64,000 nt of DNA, taken from contig NZ_CP044205.1 of assembly GCF_009498235.1 (NCBI RefSeq), forward strand, positions 1,049,716 through 1,113,715, written 5' to 3'. Position 1 is the first letter of the stretch. Each line of letters begins with the position of its first letter. Of this stretch, positions 47,697-55,584 are shown piece by piece. Source of the DNA: Candidatus Methylospira mobilis (GTDB lineage Bacteria > Pseudomonadota > Gammaproteobacteria > Methylococcales > Methylococcaceae). Below the pieces are notes generated by a model, which had not been told where the DNA came from, made no database searches, and worked only from the letters and a program-made list of their open reading frames with translations. The translations under genes were made by a program, and so were the position numbers.

Positions 47697-48698
47697 ATGG
47701 ATCTCACCACCAAGTACATGGGATTGGAACTGCGGCATCCGGTTGTCGCGTCGGCATCGCCGCTGTCCGGCACTCTGGACGGCATCAAGCGGCTGGAAGA
47801 CAGCGGCGCGGCAGCGGTCGTGATGTTCTCGCTGTTTGAAGAACAAATCCGCCACGAAAACGAAGCGTTTTCTCACTTGATCGAATCCGGCAGCAACAGC
47901 TTTGCCGAATCGCTGAGCTATTTTCCCGATATCGACGAGCATCAGGCCGGTCCCGAGAGCTATCTGGCGCTGTTGCAACGCGCATCCGAAGCCACCGACA
48001 TCCCGATCATCGCCAGTCTCAACTGCATCAGCAGCGAGGGCTGGATCGACTACGCGCATCAGATGCAACAGGCCGGGGCGGCCGGGCTGGAGCTGAACAT
48101 TTATGCGATCGAAGCCGATCTCGAAATTTCCGGCGCGGAAGTCGAGCAGCGCTATCTCGATATCGTGCGCACGGTGAAGTCCAGCGTCGATATTCCGGTT
48201 GCGCTCAAGCTCAGCCCTTTCTTCAGCGCGATGGGCAACATGGCGAAGCGTCTGGACGCCGCCGGGGCCGACGCGCTGGTGCTGTTCAATCGCTTCTATC
48301 AGCCAGACATCGACATCAATAGCCTGGACGTATTGCCATCCCTGAGCCTGAGCTCGGCGAGCGAAATCCGTCTGCCGCTGCTGTGGATTGCGCTGTTGCA
48401 CGGCAAAATCAAGGCCTCTCTGGGCGCAACGCGCGGCGTTGAGCGTCCGGACGAGGTCATCAAATACCTGCTCGCCGGCGCCGACGCGGTGATGACCACC
48501 TCGGTGCTGCTGCGCAACGGACCGGCGTATTTATCGGTGCTGGTCGAAGGCCTGAAACACTGGATGGAAGCGCGCGGCTTTACTTCCGTCGATCAATTCC
48601 GCGGCAGTATGAGTCACAGTAAAGTCGCCGATCCGGGCGCGTTTGAGCGCGCGAACTATATCAGGGTGCTGGAGAGTTATAAGAGCGCGTATATTTAA
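47697..48698 (+). CDS. Dihydroorotate dehydrogenase-like protein (NifJ-associated)
   Basis: A 333-residue protein from ATG 47697 (MDLTTKYMGLELRHPVVASA). The FMN TIM-barrel pattern is clear: PIIASLNCISSEGWIDYAHQ, GAAGLELNIYAIEADLEISG, VDIPVALKLSPFFSAMGNMA, LLAGADAVMTTSVLLRNGP. It lacks the PyrD signature context; this subgroup is often encoded next to nifJ/POR genes. It may reduce a small substrate with ferredoxin-derived electrons. It is separated from nifJ by repeats, so it may have its own promoter. The true substrate is not known. Confidence 0.85.
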   Translation: MDLTTKYMGLELRHPVVASASPLSGTLDGIKRLEDSGAAAVVMFSLFEEQIRHENEAFSHLIESGSNSFAESLSYFPDIDEHQAGPESYLALLQRASEATDIPIIASLNCISSEGWIDYAHQMQQAGAAGLELNIYAIEADLEISGAEVEQRYLDIVRTVKSSVDIPVALKLSPFFSAMGNMAKRLDAAGADALVLFNRFYQPDIDINSLDVLPSLSLSSASEIRLPLLWIALLHGKIKASLGATRGVERPDEVIKYLLAGADAVMTTSVLLRNGPAYLSVLVEGLKHWMEARGFTSVDQFRGSMSHSKVADPGAFERANYIRVLESYKSAYI

Positions 48699-48748
48699 CC
48701 GGGGTCCTGTCGGCTAGCCGGATAAATGCTTGATCCGGCCTCCGTTCG

Positions 48749-49086
48749 TCACCGGCGTTCAGTGTTATTCATGTCTCTGTTGTAGGTCGCCACCGCTACG
48801 GGGTCGATATGATCGATCAGGTCGCTATTGCCGAGTTGCCGGTATTGCGACAGATCCACGGTGTACGGCAGCATCAGGACATCGATTTGATCCTCGATCT
48901 GCATTAATTCGGTAAACGGCATTTCGTCTCCTTGATGGTCAGATCGATATCGGAGCCGGGGCGGTGTGTGCCTTTGGCGCGGGAGCCGTAGATCAGCACG
49001 GTTTCGATGCTGTTATGCCGGACAAACACGCTGTTGAGTTTATCGAGCGTTGCCGAAGACAAACCGAATGCGAAAGCAGCGCTCAT
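48749..49086 (-). pseudogene. MNT-domain nucleotidyltransferase antitoxin, frameshifted
   Basis: From ATG 49086 it reads LDKLNSVFVRHNSIETVLIY and GSRAKGTHRPGSDIDLTIK, with the GS-x10-DxD nucleotidyltransferase motif. The frame is then lost and stops at 48904. The alternate frame continues with MPFTELMQIEDQIDVLM and YTVDLSQYRQLGNSDLIDHI, ending at 48749. One missing G after ATCAAG (about 48930) explains it. MNT proteins neutralise HEPN toxins by nucleotidylating them. The catalytic N-terminal half could still be made, but the fold would be incomplete. Confidence 0.8.
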
Positions 49087-49495
49087 GACAGGTTTTTTCC
49101 ATTTCGGCTTGCAAGGTTACAAACAGCGGGAAGTACTGGCCGATAATGATGTCGACCAGCTTGTCGGCGGTGAGTTCGTCATAAGTATGCGAAGAGATAT
49201 GGCGGCTTAGTATCATCGCCATCCACAGTTCGCCATCGGCGATCAGTTCGAGTTTGAAGGCTGCGCGTGTCGCGTCTTTCGAGCTTTTGATGTCATAATT
49301 GCCCTGATCCTGCAAAAAATCTTTCAATACCTTCCAGGCCAGTTCGTGGATAAATTCGAACGCCTGGATCACTCCCTGTTTCTCCAGCGACGACAGTTCG
49401 CGCTGCTCGCTCAGCTCTACCCCGTTTTGCAGTTGCCGAAGGGCTTTTTTATAATTGGCAAAGCGTTGCCGCCAACGGATATCGGGCTCGTTCAT
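49040..49495 (-). CDS. HEPN toxin, HI0074/nucleotidyltransferase-substrate-binding type
   Basis: A 151-residue helical protein. Family landmarks are RFANYKKALRQLQNGVELSE, GVIQAFEFIHELAWKVLKDF, KDATRAAFKLELI and the HEPN active-site region SRHISSHTYDELTAD (R-x4-H). HEPN proteins of this type pair with MNT nucleotidyltransferases as toxin-antitoxin modules and can be RNases. It overlaps the antitoxin start by 47 bp, more than usual; the last 15 residues may be a C-terminal extension caused by a small indel. The toxin itself looks intact. Confidence 0.82.
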   Translation of the reverse strand: MNEPDIRWRQRFANYKKALRQLQNGVELSEQRELSSLEKQGVIQAFEFIHELAWKVLKDFLQDQGNYDIKSSKDATRAAFKLELIADGELWMAMILSRHISSHTYDELTADKLVDIIIGQYFPLFVTLQAEMEKTCHERCFRIRFVFGNAR

Positions 49496-49572
49496 GGCGG
49501 TGTTTTCCGCAGGGTTTTAATGTCCATCACAAGGCTAAATTCATAATTGTGATTTTTTACAATGTCGTTTGT

Positions 49573-51309
49573 TTAATCTGTTCCCGCCAGCGTCAGCAAT
49601 TTCAGCATGAAGCGATGAACATCCTCGTGAATTTCATCGCTAACCATGTTGAGCGCGACATCCGTTCGCGTCAGTTGCAGCGAGGGCGAGCCGCTTTTCA
49701 GTTGCTGGAACAGCGCATTGTCGTTATCGAACAGCAGCCGCTTTCCGTCGACCACGCTGAAAATATTGGCGCCGACATTGCGCCAGTTTCTTCCGGGCGG
49801 TAAAGTCAGGTTTTCCGCATTAAAAAACGTATCGATGATTTGCAGCGGTATTTTCGCAAACAGATCGTCCGCGCCCGATTGCAGTTGTTTGAGTGCTGCG
49901 CGTTTCCAGGCATCCGGCACCAATAGATAATTTTCGATATTTTTGCGCCGCCATTCGAATAATGCGGGGTTGTCCGCCCCGGGATGAAATGCGTCGTCGG
50001 TGCCGTCGTAATCGAACAGCATCAGTTTCGCCTTGTGCGGCAGAATTTGCCGTAAAGCGGAAAAGTGCCGCTTGGCTTCTTCCATCATCAACTGTTTAGT
50101 GCCGCCACCCATGATTTTGAAGAAAACCTTATCCACAGCCGCCTGAGCGCCGCAGGCTGCGGCCCATGCGCGCAACAGCCGTTCGTCGTCTTCGCCTTCC
50201 ACATATACGATGCAGGGAGAAGCCGTCAGGAAGGTGATTTCCTCATTCGTAACATCCGACATCGCGCGCAGCATATCCGGGCTGGATTGCAAGCGTCTGG
50301 GTTCCAGCGCCAGCAGCGATACGATCTGGCAGGCGTCCACGCCGCGAACAAACTCCTCGGCATGCGTCGCAATCAGGAATTGCGTGCCCCTTTCCATCGA
50401 TTTCTGCTTGAAATAGTCGAGAATTTCGCGCTGCAAGTTGACGTGCAAGTGTGCGTCCGGTTCGTCCAGCAGTATCGTGGTCGGTTTGTAACCGTAAAGA
50501 AATCCGAGCAATGTCAGCGTTTGATGGAAACCGCTGCCGCCGGCGATGATGTCGTAGTTTTTGCCGTTTTCTTCGCGATATTCGACGTTGATGTAAACAT
50601 CCTTGGCCGAATCGTATTTCGGCTCACGGATTGTGACCGAGAACCAGCGTTCGACGATATCGGCCAGTTCCCGCCAGTCAGCCGGCGGCATATGGTTTTT
50701 AGTGATGCGCCCGTTCTCGCGGGGAGGTTCCGGGCATACCCTCAACAGCAAATTGCGCAGTACGCTGCCGGGTTGCCCCTTGCCTACCTGCTGTCGAATT
50801 GGAGAAATATCCAGCCACTTTTCCTCAGGTTCCAATCCAGAGAACGGCGGTACGTAAGCAATAACCGGCAAATCTCCTTGCTGCTCGCAGTCGCGGAATT
50901 TGGCCCAGCCGTCTTCCGGGATCACGTAGATGGTTTGCGGCGAGTGATAGCGTAATTGCACGCCGAAGGCGGCAGTTTCGCCCGTTGCGCGCCGCCATTC
51001 CACACGAATGCCGATTAGAACATATTCCAGTTTCTTATCGGGATAACGGCGTTCGGTTTTGTCCTTCCACAGCAGCAGGAATTCCGGCACCGGCAATGCC
51101 GTGAAGTTGGGCAAAACCACCTGGATGCCCTTGGAGCCGCTACGTTTTGAACGATGAAATTCGTTGACGCAGAACTGCCAGATCGCCAGCGCCTGCAGCA
51201 CGGTACTCTTGCCGCTGTTGTTGCGTCCGACCAGCAGATCGAAGCGCGTAAAGTCGTAAGCCTGCTCGCCGATGCGCTTGAAGTTGCGTAAGGTTAACCG
51301 GGTAATCAT
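49573..51309 (-). CDS. OLD-family AAA ATPase with TOPRIM nuclease-like domain
   Basis: A 578-residue protein. The ABC/SMC-like ATPase has Walker A FDLLVGRNNSGKSTVLQALA near residues 24-43, a long insert, signature-like IIAGGSGFHQTLTLLGFLYG, Walker B TTILLDEPDAHLHVNLQRE and the His switch FLIATHAEEF. The TOPRIM part follows with CIVYVEGEDDERLLRAWAAA and MLFDYDGTDD. This is the architecture of OLD nucleases and of GajA in Gabija, but no GajB helicase is adjacent. With the HEPN/MNT pair beside it, an anti-phage or DNA-surveillance role is likely. It appears intact. Confidence 0.82.
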   Translation of the reverse strand: MITRLTLRNFKRIGEQAYDFTRFDLLVGRNNSGKSTVLQALAIWQFCVNEFHRSKRSGSKGIQVVLPNFTALPVPEFLLLWKDKTERRYPDKKLEYVLIGIRVEWRRATGETAAFGVQLRYHSPQTIYVIPEDGWAKFRDCEQQGDLPVIAYVPPFSGLEPEEKWLDISPIRQQVGKGQPGSVLRNLLLRVCPEPPRENGRITKNHMPPADWRELADIVERWFSVTIREPKYDSAKDVYINVEYREENGKNYDIIAGGSGFHQTLTLLGFLYGYKPTTILLDEPDAHLHVNLQREILDYFKQKSMERGTQFLIATHAEEFVRGVDACQIVSLLALEPRRLQSSPDMLRAMSDVTNEEITFLTASPCIVYVEGEDDERLLRAWAAACGAQAAVDKVFFKIMGGGTKQLMMEEAKRHFSALRQILPHKAKLMLFDYDGTDDAFHPGADNPALFEWRRKNIENYLLVPDAWKRAALKQLQSGADDLFAKIPLQIIDTFFNAENLTLPPGRNWRNVGANIFSVVDGKRLLFDNDNALFQQLKSGSPSLQLTRTDVALNMVSDEIHEDVHRFMLKLLTLAGTD

Positions 51310-51392
51310 GCGTCTCTTCCATTGCTGCCGAGTTAGTCACTTACACAGAATGTAACTCGTTGAGGTAAGCTCCCGGCTTTGCCAAGGGTAAT

Positions 51393-52334
51393 TTAACTGA
51401 TTCCGTACTTTTGCATTCTGTACAACAAGGTATCGCGCGTGATGCCGAGCAGTTGCGCGGAACGGGTGCGGTTGCCCTTGGTGCGCAGCAGTGCCTGGTT
51501 GATCAGGTCAATTTCCACTTTTTCAAGTTCGATGCCTGATTCGGGCAATTGTATGCATGAGGAACCGGGTTTGCTTTGGTGCGTAATTTCATTGGGCAGG
51601 TGAGCTTCTTCTATTGTTTGACCGGCCATCATGATGGCGAGCCGCTCGCACAGGTTTCTTAATTCGCGCACATTGCCCGGCCATGCATGATGTTGCAGGC
51701 GCGATATGGCGCTTTTACCCAGCGTCGCTTCGGGTAACTGGTGGCTTACAGCGAACCGCTTTAAAAAATGGCCCAGCAACAATTGGATATCGCCCATGCG
51801 TTCGCGCAACGGCGGCACTTCGAGGGGTACGACGTTGAGACGGTAATACAGATCCTTTCTGAACTCACCGCGCGAAATTCTTTCTTCCAGGTTGGAGTTG
51901 GTAGCGGCAATGATGCGGACATTGATGGTTTGCGCGCTGGTGTCGCCTACGGTTTGTATCTCGCCGGTTTCAAGAAAACGCAGTAACTTCGCCTGCAACG
52001 GCAGAGGCATCGAGTCTACTTCATCCATGAAAAGGGTGCCGCCGTGGGCGGCCGGAAGGCGGCCGGTCTGGTTTCCGACAGCCCCGGTAAAAGCTCCTTT
52101 ACGATGACCGAACAATTCCGACTCGGCGATCGCTTCCGGCATGGCGGCACAGTTGAGCGTTACGAACGGTTTGTGCGCTCGCGCACTGTTTTTCTGCAAT
52201 GCATTGGCCAACACTTCTTTTCCCGTACCGGTTTCGCCGACAATCAGCACGGTTACGTCGGTGGCGGCTATCATTCTGGCGCTTCTGATCAACGCTTCGA
52301 AATTGGGAGATTGCCCGATGATCGATTCAAACAT
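51393..52334 (-). CDS. Sigma-54-dependent activator without receiver domain
   Basis: A 313-residue protein made of an AAA+ core plus a Fis-type HTH. Walker A is VLIVGETGTGKEVLANAL, the sigma-54 contact loop is ESELFGHRKGAFTGAVG, Walker B is GGTLFMDEVDSMPL and the arginine finger region is EFRKDLYYRLNVVPLEVPPL. The C-terminal helix-turn-helix is NRTRSAQLLGITRDTLLYRM. It starts directly with FESIIGQSPNFEALI, so no receiver, GAF or PAS input domain is present, as in PspF. It is too short for NifA. Target genes are unknown; no psp genes are seen here. Confidence 0.85.
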   Translation of the reverse strand: MFESIIGQSPNFEALIRSARMIAATDVTVLIVGETGTGKEVLANALQKNSARAHKPFVTLNCAAMPEAIAESELFGHRKGAFTGAVGNQTGRLPAAHGGTLFMDEVDSMPLPLQAKLLRFLETGEIQTVGDTSAQTINVRIIAATNSNLEERISRGEFRKDLYYRLNVVPLEVPPLRERMGDIQLLLGHFLKRFAVSHQLPEATLGKSAISRLQHHAWPGNVRELRNLCERLAIMMAGQTIEEAHLPNEITHQSKPGSSCIQLPESGIELEKVEIDLINQALLRTKGNRTRSAQLLGITRDTLLYRMQKYGIS

Positions 52335-52352
52335 ATCCGCGCATTCCTTAAA

Positions 52353-53072
52353 TCAGGTTAACCGATGAACCATGGGATTCAGCCATGGAAAAGCAGCCAG
52401 CAAAGCCAGAATCAGCAGTGATGCCCCTGCCAGTTTGCGAAACTCTTTCATTCTGGATAACTCGACCATCATGTTGGTCATCAGGCCTACGCCGGCAACC
52501 GCAGGCAGGGTGCCGAGGCCGAAGAACAGCATGGTGAGCGTGCTTCTGAACTCATTTCCGGCCGTGGCGGATAATGCCAGCGCGGCATAAACCAATCCAC
52601 AGGGGAGCCAGCCCCATATCATGCCAAAAATATAAGCCTGTTTTAGCGTTTGCACCGGAAGCAGGCGGCGCCCATAAGGTTCGATTTCGCGCCATAACTG
52701 GGCTCCGGCGCGCTCGATATAGGCGAAGCGCGGGAACCAGCCGCCTATGTGCAGGCCGGCGCCGGTCATGACCAAAACCGAAATGATTTGCAGGATACGG
52801 TGTCCCTGGCCTTCTCCCAGCGGCAGCATCAGCACATTGTGCAGCAGCCCGGCAAGAAAACCGGCCAGGCCATAACTGCTGATGCGTCCGAGATTGTAGC
52901 TGAGTACAAAGGGCAGCAGTTGCGTTTTGTCTTCGCGAACTTCGCGCTTCAGGCTGAGCGTTAGAGAGCCGATGATGGAGCCGCACATGCTCAGGCAATG
53001 CAGCGTGCTGAATAGCCCCATGATAAAGGCTACCAGATACGAAGTGCTGAAACCGGGTTCCAGGTGATGCAT
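52353..53072 (-). CDS. Sulfite exporter TauE/SafE family (COG2836) membrane protein
   Basis: A 239-residue protein from ATG 53072, which GAGGG precedes by 6 bp. Six membrane segments are visible; the first contains YLVAFIMGLFSTLHCLSMCG, with Cys residues, and IFGMIWGWLPCGLVYAALAL has a further Cys. The COG2836 group is related to the DsbD/CcdA membrane domain and is often found with cytochrome oxidase assembly or copper genes. Export of sulfite is therefore not the likely function. It lies 18 bp upstream of the sigma-54 activator. Confidence 0.75.
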   Translation of the reverse strand: MHHLEPGFSTSYLVAFIMGLFSTLHCLSMCGSIIGSLTLSLKREVREDKTQLLPFVLSYNLGRISSYGLAGFLAGLLHNVLMLPLGEGQGHRILQIISVLVMTGAGLHIGGWFPRFAYIERAGAQLWREIEPYGRRLLPVQTLKQAYIFGMIWGWLPCGLVYAALALSATAGNEFRSTLTMLFFGLGTLPAVAGVGLMTNMMVELSRMKEFRKLAGASLLILALLAAFPWLNPMVHRLT

Positions 53073-53100
53073 AGAAGCCCTCATCCGTAAAGTAAACGTA

Positions 53101-53274
53101 TTATTCTATCACGAATTCTTTCTGTCTCCCCGGGAAAAGCTGATAATTCAGCTTCTGCGCCGGTATGTCCGAATAGCCGTATTTTCTGTAAAGACGCTTA
53201 TATTGTGCCATACCATCTGCGTTGAATGAGCATGCATTATTTACCCATTGCGTAACGGCATGGTATAGAATCAT
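53101..53274 (-). CDS. Small ORF upstream of the TauE-like gene, 57 aa
   Basis: ATG 53274 to TAA. The product is basic and aromatic-rich: MILYHAVTQWVNNACSFNAD, then GMAQYKRLYRKYGYSDIPAQ and a C-terminus with NYQLFPGRQKEF. It looks protein-like and lies 28 bp upstream of the TauE-like start on the same strand. No convincing ribosome site is visible at ATG 53274; an internal ATG (53211) is an alternative start. No family is recognised. Confidence 0.35.
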   Translation of the reverse strand: MILYHAVTQWVNNACSFNADGMAQYKRLYRKYGYSDIPAQKLNYQLFPGRQKEFVIE

Positions 53275-53335
53275 CTGCACGGAAACAGGTATTTCCGGAT
53301 TCAGATGTTGTTAAATCAATATAATGGAGATCGTC

Positions 53336-53551
53336 ATGGCATTGAAATTGAGCGCGCGTAATGTTCTAAAAGGCACCGTCAAATCCATTACGCATGGGGT
53401 TGTCGATAGCGAAGTGGTAATCGAGTTGTCGCCGGGCGTTGAGATCGTCTCGATTATTACCAAGAGTTCTGCGGAAAGTCTGGGGCTGAAAGTAGGTGAT
53501 GCCGCCTCCGCCATTATCAAGGCGCCAAATGTGATTATCGGCGTTGAGTAA
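53336..53551 (+). CDS. Molybdenum-pterin/molybdate-binding protein Mop (TOBE domain)
   Basis: A 71-residue protein from ATG 53336 with GGAG upstream. The single TOBE/Mop domain is complete: MALKLSARNVLKGTVKSITH, VDSEVVIELSPGVEIVSIIT, SAESLGLKVGDAASAIIKAP and NVIIGVE. Mop proteins form hexamers that bind and store molybdate in the cytoplasm, useful for feeding FeMo-co synthesis. It stands alone between the sigma-54 activator group and the nif operon end. No NifA site was found just upstream. Confidence 0.92.
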   Translation: MALKLSARNVLKGTVKSITHGVVDSEVVIELSPGVEIVSIITKSSAESLGLKVGDAASAIIKAPNVIIGVE

Positions 53552-53580
53552 GACAGTAGGGTTTTCTCGGTGAGGGAGAT

Positions 53581-53607
53581 AAAAAAAGACCCGCAAGGAT
53601 GCGGGTC
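53581..53607 (-). terminator. Terminator on the minus strand
   Basis: A 7-bp stem GACCCGC / GCGGGTC with a 6-nt loop is followed on the minus strand by seven T (53587-53581). It lies 43 bp downstream of the small minus-strand ORF that ends at 53650. Confidence 0.75.
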
Positions 53608-53649
53608 AAGGCTTAAGATAGGAGGAGAAACAACTACAGAGCGTCAGCG

Positions 53650-53754
53650 TCACTGTCTAAGTGAGCTATATGAATCGTTGAAGAGGCAGAACGCAATCGA
53701 GCCGCTCAACGTTGCTCCAAACAGCGAAACAAGTAGAAATTCAAGACCGGTCAT
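53650..53754 (-). CDS. Small membrane protein, 34 aa
   Basis: ATG 53754 has GAGG 7 bp upstream. The product MTGLEFLLVSLFGATLSGSI continues with AFCLFNDSYSSLRQ, giving one hydrophobic helix of about 20 residues and a polar C-terminus. A strong terminator follows 43 bp later on the same strand. Ribosome site, helix and terminator together make it a credible short gene between mop and the lrv end of the nif operon. Function and family unknown. Confidence 0.55.
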   Translation of the reverse strand: MTGLEFLLVSLFGATLSGSIAFCLFNDSYSSLRQ

Positions 53755-54192
53755 GGGACACCTCATCGTTTGTTCATTGACGGTTCCTATTCTGAATCAT
53801 TTCAATATAAATACAATATAGCCTGTATTTTACTTACTGTTTCTTAAAATGAAACTGTTGGGTGCGGCCTTACCCATCTGTTTTTATTCTTGTTTATTTA
53901 CAACGATTTGTAATGACTCGTAGCTTGAGTGAAATGGTCGGTAATGAGGGCCGTTTCGCGAATTTGTAACGAAATCTTTACTTCAATTTTATGGAAAAGG
54001 ATGTTGTAGAGCGGAGTTTGCTTGCTGGGTGAAGCGGTTTAGGGCGATTGAGAGCCCCAATTGCTCTTAAATTAATTCGTTTGTAGTCCGCCCGTTTAAT
54101 ATTGTTTGTTTAATTATCAACATGTTAGTGTCTTTTGTTGATCATTTGACAGGCATTCAGCGAACGGATAAATCAGATGCGTTACGCTTCTT
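53755..54192. other. 438-bp AT-rich intergenic region
   Basis: No gene, repeat, TGT-N10-ACA site or -24/-12 element was recognised. It lies between the lrv stop and the 34-aa ORF, which would need its promoter here. Clusters of TGTAACGAAA-like and TTTAATAT sequence are present without clear structure. Confidence 0.5.
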
Positions 54193-54933
54193 TCAACGGT
54201 TCTCTGTTTCGAGTCGTTCACGCACGATTTCACGGACTTCTTCCGAAGGGTCGTGTAGCAGTTTTCTAACGGCCTCCAATGGCGCGCGCGCGGCGGCCAT
54301 ATAACGGATCAGCCATTCCTTGTCTTCCAGCACCACAATCAGCGAGTTCTCGTCCATGCGTTCGACTACCACCCGTCTGACTTCAAGTTGCGGGTCATGC
54401 GCCATCAGTCCCAGACTGTACACCGGCAGCCGTTTCGCAACTTCCTTCCGCACCTGTTCGTCTTCGTCGCAAATCATACGGAACAGCCGGCCGTGCGGCA
54501 GGCGCCGCGCCACGTAGGTGCGCACCATGTAATCCGGGTCGTCGACCATTTGCTCAAGCTGATGTGCGGGTAAGCGGTCGGCGACGGTAATGCGTACTTC
54601 ACGGTCTGTGTCGCGCAGCAGGGTTTGCAGATGTTCGGGCGCAATGCGGTAAGCTACCGCCCTGCGCACCACTTCATCGTGGTCCCCGGTCAGCGGCAAC
54701 AGGGATTCCAGCGGAGCATAGCGCACTGCGATGGCTCGCCTTTCCCAAAAATCGTCCTGTAGATACTGCTCGGCCAGCATCGGGTTGCGTTTCAGGAAAC
54801 GGTCTATCTGCCGCCCGCTCATCGCGCGGATGCACGCATCTCCGGGCACGCACTGACCGCGGTCGAGCAGTAATGCGCGATGAGGACAATTTTCGCAATC
54901 CGCGCGAGGTGTTAGGTCGTCGGGCTCGCTCAA
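54193..54933 (-). CDS. 4Fe-4S-containing leucine-rich repeat variant protein (LRV)
   Basis: A 246-residue protein. An N-terminal Cys cluster (CENCPHRALLLDRGQCVPGD, then AC) binds [4Fe-4S]. About eight roughly 24-residue LRV repeats follow (ERRAIAVRYAPLESLLPLTG, DREVRITVADRLPAHQLEQM, EQVRKEVAKRLPVYSLGLMA). LRV proteins of this architecture are known from nif regions such as that of Azotobacter. The curved repeat suggests protein or nucleic-acid binding in nitrogenase maturation. It is the last clear gene of the nifH operon, 9 bp after bolA. Confidence 0.9.
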   Translation of the reverse strand: MSEPDDLTPRADCENCPHRALLLDRGQCVPGDACIRAMSGRQIDRFLKRNPMLAEQYLQDDFWERRAIAVRYAPLESLLPLTGDHDEVVRRAVAYRIAPEHLQTLLRDTDREVRITVADRLPAHQLEQMVDDPDYMVRTYVARRLPHGRLFRMICDEDEQVRKEVAKRLPVYSLGLMAHDPQLEVRRVVVERMDENSLIVVLEDKEWLIRYMAAARAPLEAVRKLLHDPSEEVREIVRERLETENR

Positions 54934-54942
54934 GGTCAGCCG

Positions 54943-55215
54943 TCAACCGATTTGCACAAGATTAGCTGCTTCGGCAGCTTTTTGTTTTTTCCACTCTTCC
55001 GGAGTGTAGGATTTAATGCTGAGCGCATGCAGCTCGCCGCTTTCCAGCCACGGCGTAGCCGCAGCATAGATCTGCTGTTGGCGTTTTACCGGTGAAAGTC
55101 CCTGGAAATGCGGGCTGACGACAAGGGCCGTCAGGCTGCAGGCTTCGCCTATCATGGTGACTTCGCTGTCCGCTACGGTAGCGGTTATGGCGCTTTTGAG
55201 TGCTTCTATATCCAT
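54943..55215 (-). CDS. BolA-family protein
   Basis: A 90-residue protein with the BolA/stress-morphogen fold: ALKSAITATVADSEVTMIGE, the LTALVVSPHFQGLSPVKRQQ helix-turn segment with the conserved His, and GELHALSIKSYTPEEW. BolA proteins bind [2Fe-2S] together with monothiol glutaredoxins. The gene directly upstream encodes such a CGFS glutaredoxin, so a Grx4-BolA pair dedicated to nitrogenase Fe-S supply or sensing is likely. Confidence 0.9.
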   Translation of the reverse strand: MDIEALKSAITATVADSEVTMIGEACSLTALVVSPHFQGLSPVKRQQQIYAAATPWLESGELHALSIKSYTPEEWKKQKAAEAANLVQIG

Positions 55216-55238
55216 GGGGTCGGAGGTCTCTGGTTGGG

Positions 55239-55556
55239 TTATTCGGTTACCGCACCTTTCAATATACCCGAAAGTTCGCCATTCTTGTGCAGTTCCTCAA
55301 TAATGTCGCAGCCGCCGATCAATTCTCCCGCGACGAAAAGCTGTGGAAAAGTAGGCCATTTGGAAACTTTGGGGAGTTTTTCGCGGATGAACGGCGCATT
55401 CAGCACATCGACCCAGGCGAAGGGAACGCCGATGGATTGAATCAGAGCGACCGCTTTGGCGGAAAATCCGCATTGGGGCGCGTCCGGAACGCCTTTCATA
55501 TAAATCAGTATAGGGTTGTTTTTGATCTGATCCAGTATTTTTTCTTCGGTAGTCAT
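55239..55556 (-). CDS. grxD: Monothiol glutaredoxin Grx4 type
   Basis: A 105-residue protein. The active site is PQCGFSAKAVALIQ (CGFS), with NPILIYMKGVPDAP before it. The glutathione-binding segments are SKWPTFPQLFVAGELIGGCD and IIEELHKNGEL. These proteins carry and transfer [2Fe-2S] clusters with glutathione. Placement in the nifH operon beside bolA suggests this copy serves nitrogenase maturation. There may be a second housekeeping copy elsewhere. Confidence 0.92.
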   Translation of the reverse strand: MTTEEKILDQIKNNPILIYMKGVPDAPQCGFSAKAVALIQSIGVPFAWVDVLNAPFIREKLPKVSKWPTFPQLFVAGELIGGCDIIEELHKNGELSGILKGAVTE

Positions 55557-55584
55557 GGTGGTTCCTGTGGGAAACGTATAAAAA

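Noticed and set aside
51393-52334. Candidate NifA
   Set aside because: It has no GAF domain and is about 200 residues too short. It resembles PspF-like activators instead.
53570-53821. Plus-strand open frame of 83 codons after mop
   Set aside because: It starts within the terminator hairpin and is antisense to the better supported 34-aa ORF, which has a ribosome site and terminator. The composition is not protein-like.
54193-54933. HEAT-repeat or phycobilisome lyase-like protein
   Set aside because: The repeat spacing and N-terminal Cys cluster match the LRV [4Fe-4S] family known from nif regions.
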